Source: Mucilaginibacter sp. JRF
GTDB lineage: Bacteria; Bacteroidota; Bacteroidia; Sphingobacteriales; Sphingobacteriaceae
NCBI RefSeq assembly: GCF_015223065.1
Contig: NZ_JADFBY010000001.1
Location: forward strand, 496,001 to 560,000
Length of the DNA stretch: 64,000 nucleotides
Direction of reading: 5' to 3'
This document shows, in pieces, positions 59,034 through 64,000 of the stretch (its first letter is position 1; each line of letters starts with the position of its first letter). Position numbers and translations under genes: made by a program. The notes under the pieces were generated by a model. It was given only the letters and a program-made list of their open reading frames with translations. It ran no database searches and was not told where the DNA came from.

Positions 59034-59426
59034 TCATTTTACTACGGTAGCTTCCAGCTCCACAATCAGCGTTTGGTTGAGGGCTACTACCTGCATCAGC
59101 GTAACTACCTGTTTCATGCCATGCTTTGCCACAAAGTCTTTAAATAGGTCAAAGCAGGTATTGATGAATTCATCAGACGAGGTGGAGTAAATAGTAAGCT
59201 TTACAATGTTACGGCATTCGTAACCTGCTTCATTAATAACAGTTTCGAGGTTCTGTATGGCCAGCCCAAGCTGGGTGCGCATATCGGCATTGCTTGGTGT
59301 ACCATCAGGATGTACAGCGGCTTGTCCGGCACAATATAATGTGCCTTGTACGTTTTTTACTTCAACGGCTTGCACATAGCTTAATTCTTCCTGCCAGTTC
59401 CAGGGGTTGATCACTCGTTTTTCCAT
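59034..59426 (-). CDS. RidA/YjgF-family protein lacking the RidA arginine
   Basis: A 130-residue single-domain protein of the Rid superfamily, with YVQAVEVKNVQGTLYCAGQA at the start and LIVELEATVV at the end. RidA proper hydrolyses reactive imines/enamines using an Arg before the last strand. Here the matching segment TLMQVVALNQTLIVELEA has Leu where the Arg is expected, so it belongs to one of the divergent Rid groups, whose activities are mostly unknown. It lies alone between convergent hydrolase and Crp-like genes. Confidence 0.85.
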   Translation of the reverse strand: MEKRVINPWNWQEELSYVQAVEVKNVQGTLYCAGQAAVHPDGTPSNADMRTQLGLAIQNLETVINEAGYECRNIVKLTIYSTSSDEFINTCFDLFKDFVAKHGMKQVVTLMQVVALNQTLIVELEATVVK

Positions 59427-59586
59427 TTGGGTTGATGTTTTAAGCGGATATTATCAATATTGAACCACCCGATAGTAGAAGCAAAAATATTACCAATGAA
59501 TCTGTATGGTTATGATCAAACAATCAAAAAATCTATTAAATCAATCATTCGCACTAAGCGATAGTGTGGTATATTGAGTTAATGCT

Positions 59587-60168
59587 TTACTTCTTAAGCG
59601 CCAGATTCTTTTTAATGCGACTCAAAGTTTCGGGAGCGATACCCAGATAGGAGGCTATCAGGTTTTGTGGAATGCGCTGAATAATTTGCGGGTTTGATTC
59701 TATCAGTTTTAAATACTTTTCTTCGGCCGTATAGGTAACAGCGCTCATCAGACGGCGCTCTTTGGTAACCAGGCTGTTTTGGTATAAAATACGGAAGTAA
59801 CGATCCATTACAGGTACGGCCAGTGTAAGGGCTTCATAATCTGATTGTGAAATAAGCAGTAGTTCAGAGTTTTCTATTGCGTCAATATTAAAAACAGACT
59901 TTTCGCCTGTTAAAAAGCTATTAAAGTCTGATATCCACCAGCCTTCCCAACCAAAAACGCTCATGTGTTCGTCGCCTTTTTCGTCAACATTGTAGGTGCG
60001 CAATAATCCCTTGGCTACAAAGGTGAGATTTTTGCATACATCGCCTTCCTGTAGCAGATACTGTTTTCTTCTTAGCTTTTTAGGCACAAAGTACGATGCT
60101 ATCTTCTCCCGGTCATCATCGGTAAGGGCAACTTTATTTTCAATGTGACTAAATAATACGTTGATCAT
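59587..60168 (-). CDS. Crp/Fnr-family regulator with cyclic-nucleotide-binding-like domain
   Basis: A 193-residue regulator: a cupin-like cNMP-binding domain (about 15-115, LRRKQYLLQEGDVCKNL), an alpha linker, and a compact C-terminal HTH (about 145-190, with IPQNLIASYLGIAPETLSRI). The Arg-Ser ring contacts of true cAMP receptors are not clear, which is usual for this Bacteroidota group. It is divergent from a PRISE-type reductase gene, which may be its target. Confidence 0.9.
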   Translation of the reverse strand: MINVLFSHIENKVALTDDDREKIASYFVPKKLRRKQYLLQEGDVCKNLTFVAKGLLRTYNVDEKGDEHMSVFGWEGWWISDFNSFLTGEKSVFNIDAIENSELLLISQSDYEALTLAVPVMDRYFRILYQNSLVTKERRLMSAVTYTAEEKYLKLIESNPQIIQRIPQNLIASYLGIAPETLSRIKKNLALKK

Positions 60169-60188
60169 GCTGTGGCGATCTTTTGAGG

Positions 60189-60196
60189 CAAAGATA
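60189..60196 (-). promoter_or_regulatory. Candidate -7 box of the Crp-like gene
   Basis: Minus-strand TATCTTTG fits TAnnTTTG exactly and ends 21 bases before the start codon. No -33 TTTG was seen. Confidence 0.4.
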
Positions 60197-60304
60197 GATT
60201 TTTAGCCAATACATTATTTTAATGGGTTTTGCCCGTTTACGCTTGATCTACATCAATTGTATTTCTTGAGCCAGGTCATCGGCTGATGGGTATGTTCATT
60301 TGCA

Positions 60305-60346
60305 ATTTTGTAAAAACAAAATGCTATTCACCAAAAGCAGAATAGC
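60305..60346. repeat. Two adjacent inverted repeats upstream of the PRISE-type gene
   Basis: ATTTTGT-AAAA-ACAAAAT (60305-60322) is followed immediately by GCTATTC, ten bases, GAATAGC (60323-60346). Either could be a regulator site, for example for the Crp-like protein encoded next door. Confidence 0.35.
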
Positions 60347-60372
60347 TATAAGTAAAAACAAAAATATAAAGC

Positions 60373-61440
60373 ATGAACAAAATTGCATTAGTAGTTGGAG
60401 CCAGTGGTATAATTGGCGGCAATCTGGCTGAAAAATTGATTGCCGAGGGCTGGGAAACCTATGGGCTGGCGCGCAAACCAAATACAGAAATTGAACACCT
60501 TAAACCTGTTGCGGCGGATCTTTTGAATAAGGATAGTGTTACACAGGCTTTAGCCAATCTCAGGCCAACGCACGTTTTCATCGCCACGTGGATGCGTAAT
60601 GATACCGAAGCCGAGAATATCCGGGTGAATAGTTTAATGGTGCGCAATCTGCTCGATGTGCTATCATTAAATAAGTCGGTACAGCATGTTGCTTTGGTAA
60701 CCGGTTTAAAACACTACCTCGGTCCGTTTGAGGCGTATGCGCAGCAAGGCTTTTTACCCGAAACACCATTGCGCGAGGATCAGCCTCGTCTTAATATCGA
60801 GAATTTTTATTACGCGCAGGAAGATGAGGTGTATGCAGCCGCAGAACGCGATGGTTTTACCTGGAGTATTCACCGACCGCATACAGTTATTGGCAAAGCA
60901 GTAGGTAACGCCATGAACATGGGGACCACCTTAGCTACTTATGCCTCTATCTGTAAAGAAACCGGCCGGCCGTTTATATTCCCGGGTTCGTCAGCGCAAT
61001 GGAATGGCTTGTCTGACGTAACCGATGCCGGCATATTGGCTGACCATTTGATATGGGCTTCAACAACCGATGAGGCACGTAACCAGGCATACAATGTGGC
61101 AAACGGAGATGTGTTCCGTTGGAGCCGGTTATGGGGGCGAATTGCCGCCTATTTTGATGTTAAACCGGAAGGATTTAATGGCTCTATCCGCTCTTTAGAA
61201 AAAGAGATGGCTAACGATGCAGGTATGTGGCAAAACATCGCTCAAAAATATGATCTAAAAGAGCATGACCTCGGCAAAATGGCAACCGCCTGGCATACCG
61301 ATCTTGACCTTGGGCGACCAATAGAAGTAGTGACCGATATGGCCAGGAGCCGTAAGTTAGGCTTCAACGTTTATCAAAATACTGAAGAATCATTTTTTGA
61401 CTTGTTTGATCAGTTACGGGTATCTCGATTAATACCGTAA
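60373..61440 (+). CDS. PRISE-type (5-beta-reductase/iridoid synthase-like) SDR reductase
   Basis: A 355-residue atypical short-chain dehydrogenase. The dinucleotide loop is VVGASGIIGGNL (residues 8-19). The active-site pair of PRISE enzymes is visible as TGLKHYLGPF (Lys113) and NFYYAQEDE (Tyr146 or Tyr147), rather than YxxxK. Characterised relatives reduce activated C=C bonds of enones using NADPH. The rest (EYQ-like substrate loop, HTDLDLGRPIEVVTDMARSR end) fits the family. It is divergent from the Crp-like regulator. Confidence 0.88.
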   Translation: MNKIALVVGASGIIGGNLAEKLIAEGWETYGLARKPNTEIEHLKPVAADLLNKDSVTQALANLRPTHVFIATWMRNDTEAENIRVNSLMVRNLLDVLSLNKSVQHVALVTGLKHYLGPFEAYAQQGFLPETPLREDQPRLNIENFYYAQEDEVYAAAERDGFTWSIHRPHTVIGKAVGNAMNMGTTLATYASICKETGRPFIFPGSSAQWNGLSDVTDAGILADHLIWASTTDEARNQAYNVANGDVFRWSRLWGRIAAYFDVKPEGFNGSIRSLEKEMANDAGMWQNIAQKYDLKEHDLGKMATAWHTDLDLGRPIEVVTDMARSRKLGFNVYQNTEESFFDLFDQLRVSRLIP

Positions 61441-61455
61441 TAAGTTTATAGTATA

Positions 61456-61510
61456 CAACATTCAAACAAAAGGCTTACTGATTATCAATAAGCCTTTTGT
61501 TTGAATGTTG
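61456..61510. terminator. Long bidirectional terminator
   Basis: Perfect 22-base arms (61456-61477 and 61489-61510) around 11 bases, containing AAAAGG/CCTTTT near the top. It separates the convergent PRISE-type and SDR genes. Confidence 0.7.
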
Positions 61511-61522
61511 ATCAGTGGTTTA

Positions 61523-62479
61523 TTACACCTTAAATTCTGAACCTGTTATTTTTACCGACAATTCCCACAGGTGTTGTGCTGCTGCCGGGTCTATGGCAAA
61601 GCGCTTTACACCGGTATAAGTTATCTCGTCTTTTTCTTCAATTTCGGCAATATCACAATCTTCGCAATAAACGCCACCCAGGTTGTTAAGCAGTGGTGAA
61701 GTTGCTGCCCATACCTGCGTTGCCGCGCCTTGTTCAGGCGTTTTAAATGTAGCGTCAATAAGTTCACCCTGTTCGTTTATCCAACCCTGCTCTATCTTTT
61801 CTTCCTTGGTCATGTGCCTTACCAGAGGTGTCAATATCTTTCCGGGGTGAAGTGAAAAGGCGCGTACACCATAGGGCGCGCCTAATTTGTCGAGCTGTAC
61901 AGCGAATAAGGCATTCGCTGTTTTTGATTGCCCGTAGGCCTGCCACTTGTCGTACCCTTTGTCAAAATTGATATCATCCCAGCGAATATCAGAAAGCTGA
62001 TGTCCTGACGACGAAACGCTGATCACTCTCGAGCCTCCTTTAAGTACCGGCCACATCTCATTAACCAAAACAAAATGCCCCAGATGGTTGGTAGCAAATT
62101 GCGATTCCCATTGCCCGGCACCAATCCTTTTTTCGGGACTGGCCATAATACCGGCGCTATTGATCAGTATATCTACATGTTGTCCTTTAGCAACTAAATT
62201 AGCTGCAAAGGCACGTACGTTATCAAAATCACCCAGATCGAGTTGCAAAACCGTTACGTTAGCTATGCCCTCAAGTGTTTTTTTAGCCTCATCGGTATTG
62301 CGGGCACTTACTATGATATGCGCACCGCCCTTGGCCAATGACCGGGTACTCTCTAACCCGATACCGGAATGTCCCCCGGTTATCACTATAGTTTTTTCTG
62401 AAAGTTTTATACCTTGCAGCACTTCGTCGGCTGTGGTTTTATCGTTAAATCCGCTTTTAATAGGCTCTTGTAGATTCAT
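61523..62479 (-). CDS. Short-chain dehydrogenase/reductase (retinol dehydrogenase/WWOX-like)
   Basis: A 318-residue classical SDR: dinucleotide loop ITGGHSGIGLES (33-44), NSAG (107-110), catalytic Ser157 (ISVSSSGHQ), Tyr182 and Lys186 (YGQSK). The long form with a C-terminal HPG-x-I extension resembles retinol-dehydrogenase/WWOX-like enzymes, which are common and of broad substrate range in bacteria. It is divergent from an AraC-type regulator with a matching operator-like repeat in between. Confidence 0.9.
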   Translation of the reverse strand: MNLQEPIKSGFNDKTTADEVLQGIKLSEKTIVITGGHSGIGLESTRSLAKGGAHIIVSARNTDEAKKTLEGIANVTVLQLDLGDFDNVRAFAANLVAKGQHVDILINSAGIMASPEKRIGAGQWESQFATNHLGHFVLVNEMWPVLKGGSRVISVSSSGHQLSDIRWDDINFDKGYDKWQAYGQSKTANALFAVQLDKLGAPYGVRAFSLHPGKILTPLVRHMTKEEKIEQGWINEQGELIDATFKTPEQGAATQVWAATSPLLNNLGGVYCEDCDIAEIEEKDEITYTGVKRFAIDPAAAQHLWELSVKITGSEFKV

Positions 62480-62539
62480 GGTAGTGTACGTTTAATATAG
62501 ATGTGTAAAATCGCGCTATGTATTTGGGCGATGCATTAT

Positions 62540-62606
62540 CAAATTTAGCCGTATCAGTAACCTCTTGTTTGCATTAATCAAACAAAAAAGCATACTATTC
62601 AAACAA
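62540..62606. promoter_or_regulatory. Candidate SDR promoter with AraC-type direct repeats
   Basis: Minus-strand TAAATTTG (62547-62540) is a -7 box for the SDR gene. Upstream of it, TCAAACAA occurs at 62578-62585 and 62599-62606, exactly 21 bases apart, the spacing of tandem half-sites bound by AraC-type activators. The near repeat lies just beyond the -33 position, fitting activation. Confidence 0.5.
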
Positions 62607-62647
62607 TATGTTATTATTTATTGTGTTGATGATGAGGGAATATCGCT

Positions 62648-63601
62648 ATGGCGAAAAACTTTCCTCATCTTATATCTGCTCCAACCGTCAAACCATATTC
62701 TATGCAGCAAACCATTCAGGATTATTATGCAGGCCATTCATTTACAATGCCACAAGATGATGCATCTATCGGTCATTTTGATGTTTTTAGGTTAGAAGAA
62801 TATATTGCCAATGGTACTGCGGCCGTCCCTTTCGGCAGAAAGGAATATCTTAAAGTTTGCATTATAGCAGGTAATAGTATTATACATTACGCTGATAAAA
62901 GTGTTCACGTAAATAACAGGGCATTATTTTTCGGAAATTCCATGATACCATATAATTGGCAATGGGTAGGAAAGAGCCAAACAGGTTATAGCTGCATTTT
63001 TGATGAAGCTTTTTTTATCGACTATGGGCGCATCAGAGAATATCCGGTGTTTCAGCCGGGGAGCGATTCCATATTTGAACTTACTGCCGATGAGTTTTCT
63101 TTTTTTAGCCATATTTTTAACCAGATGATCGCTGAAAAGAATGATACATTCGCGTTTAAGAAAGATGTTTTACGCGGCTTAATTTTTCAGATCATACACC
63201 GGGCGCTTAAAATGCGGCCTTCTCCTCCAATGGTGCCCAAACATGCTGCTGCCGCCTTACGTACCACCGAACTTTTCCTCGAATTATTGGAAAAGCAATT
63301 TCCGCTCAAACTTGGAAAACCTATTGAGCCATTACGCTCCCCAACAGAATATGCGTCACAATTAGCTATTCATGTTAATCATCTCAACAAATCAGTAAAA
63401 GAGGTATTGAACAAAACCACTACTGATGTAATTCAGCAGCGATTGTTAAAAGAGGCAAAATTATTGCTTACGTATAGCAACAGGTCAGTATCAGAGATAG
63501 CCTATGCTTTAGGGTTTGGCAGCCCGACTCACTTTGGAGCATTCTTTAAAAAATATACCTATAGCTCACCGGGTAAATACAGGCAGCTGGGCGAGCGATG
63601 A
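62648..63601 (+). CDS. AraC-family transcriptional regulator
   Basis: A 317-residue regulator: an N-terminal cupin-like domain (about 35-150) and an AraC double HTH at the C-terminus (about 220-315) with YASQLAIHVNHLNKSVKEVL and SVSEIAYALGFGSPTHFGAF, FKKYTYSSPGKYR. An internal ATG at 62702 is an alternative start. It is divergent from the SDR gene and probably activates it through the 21-base direct repeats in the shared control region. Confidence 0.9.
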   Translation: MAKNFPHLISAPTVKPYSMQQTIQDYYAGHSFTMPQDDASIGHFDVFRLEEYIANGTAAVPFGRKEYLKVCIIAGNSIIHYADKSVHVNNRALFFGNSMIPYNWQWVGKSQTGYSCIFDEAFFIDYGRIREYPVFQPGSDSIFELTADEFSFFSHIFNQMIAEKNDTFAFKKDVLRGLIFQIIHRALKMRPSPPMVPKHAAAALRTTELFLELLEKQFPLKLGKPIEPLRSPTEYASQLAIHVNHLNKSVKEVLNKTTTDVIQQRLLKEAKLLLTYSNRSVSEIAYALGFGSPTHFGAFFKKYTYSSPGKYRQLGER

Positions 63602-63651
63602 TCTCAAAGAAAAGGGATATGTAATAACACCTTTATTGTTAGTATAAAACA

Positions 63652-63685
63652 GTAGCGTACAAATATCGGTGATCTTGTACGCTAC
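63652..63685. terminator. Terminator between AraC and the right-end SDR
   Basis: GTAGCGTACAA and TTGTACGCTAC are an exact 11-base stem around 12 bases, followed by CATTTTGC on the plus strand; it lies between two convergent genes. Confidence 0.6.
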
Positions 63686-63699
63686 CATTTTGCTTGTTA

Positions 63700-64000
63700 T
63701 TATTTCATTAAGCTGATATTGGTCATGCCCCCGTCTGAAAGTATTTCGGTGCCAACGATAAACGAAGAATCATCCGAAGCAAGAAAAACCGCGGCTTTTC
63801 CAATATCAGCAGGTTGGCCCATTCGATTTACCGGTATCAAATTTATCCAGGCTTGTTTAACCTGTGCTACCAGCTCCTGCGGTACCAGTTTGTCAAATGC
63901 AGGTGTATCTATTGAACCCGGCGATAATGTATTTACCCTTATGTTTCTCTCTAATAGATCAATCGACAAACCTTTAGCCAATGATATAATCGCTGCCTTT
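63700..64000 (-). CDS. Short-chain dehydrogenase, C-terminal part (cut by window edge)
   Basis: The last 99 residues of a classical SDR, open to the right edge. The visible part begins with the Lys of the catalytic YxxxK (KAAIISLAKGLSIDL), then RNIRVNTLSPGSIDTPAF, GQPADIGKAAVFLASDDSS and the closing DGGMTN. The N-terminal dinucleotide-binding half, including the catalytic Ser and Tyr, lies outside the window, so no start can be given. Confidence 0.85.
   Translation of the reverse strand, partial: KAAIISLAKGLSIDLLERNIRVNTLSPGSIDTPAFDKLVPQELVAQVKQAWINLIPVNRMGQPADIGKAAVFLASDDSSFIVGTEILSDGGMTNISLMK

Overview
The window looks like a chromosome segment of a Bacteroidota bacterium, most probably a free-living or plant/soil Sphingobacteriaceae (Mucilaginibacter/Pedobacter type). 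The reasons are three SusC/SusD pairs, ECF sigma/FecR pairs, SusE, GH76, GH97 and GH2 enzymes, LytTR and hybrid two-component regulators, TAnnTTTG-like promoter boxes and few Shine-Dalgarno sequences. No tRNA, rRNA, CRISPR array, IS element or prophage was recognised.

Layout. (1) 1-13149: PUL 1, an AraC-type regulator (cut by the left edge) divergent from a probable operon susC-susD-galM-GH97-sugar/H+ symporter-DUF5107/TPR. The GH97 has the Asp/Glu pair of retaining alpha-galactosidases, so alpha-galactosides are the best substrate guess. (2) 13157-15269: a small decaying patch, with an SRPBCC gene broken by a TAG codon, an intact DinB-like gene, and a GlxA-type regulator broken by a one-base frameshift. 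(3) 15714-22151: a stand-alone FtsX/MacB-type permease, a 7TM hybrid kinase with AraC output, and an orphan secreted protein. (4) 22183-32575: a sialidase-like BNR protein convergent with PUL 2, read leftward as ECF sigma-FecR-susC(STN)-susD-susE-GH76, probably for alpha-mannan. (5) 32722-39059: a bacteriophytochrome photosensory module translationally coupled to a 1608-residue CheB/CheR/PAS/histidine kinase. (6) 39400-51867: PUL 3, read leftward as ECF sigma-FecR-susC(STN)-susD-GH95-like-GH2 beta-galactosidase. (7) 51868-52700: a gene-poor gap with a 22-codon SDR remnant. (8) 52701-56995: a two-DTG aspartic protease-like protein, a lipoprotein, a LytS/LytTR pair and a secreted protein. (9) 57016-64000: small regulator/enzyme pairs (LysR with an alpha/beta hydrolase, RidA-like, Crp/Fnr-like with a PRISE-type reductase, SDR with AraC, and a second SDR cut by the right edge).

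How it works together. Three glycan systems use two regulatory logics. PUL 1 has a receptor without an STN domain beside an AraC regulator. PULs 2 and 3 have STN-bearing receptors that can signal through FecR to an ECF sigma factor. Both ECF systems share two non-coding features: a similar structured element between the sigma and fecR genes, and a terminator-like hairpin pointing against the operon in the fecR-susC gap. The second suggests antisense RNAs. These paired signals, the phytochrome/CheBR kinase couple and the divergent GH95-like enzyme are the most interesting points.
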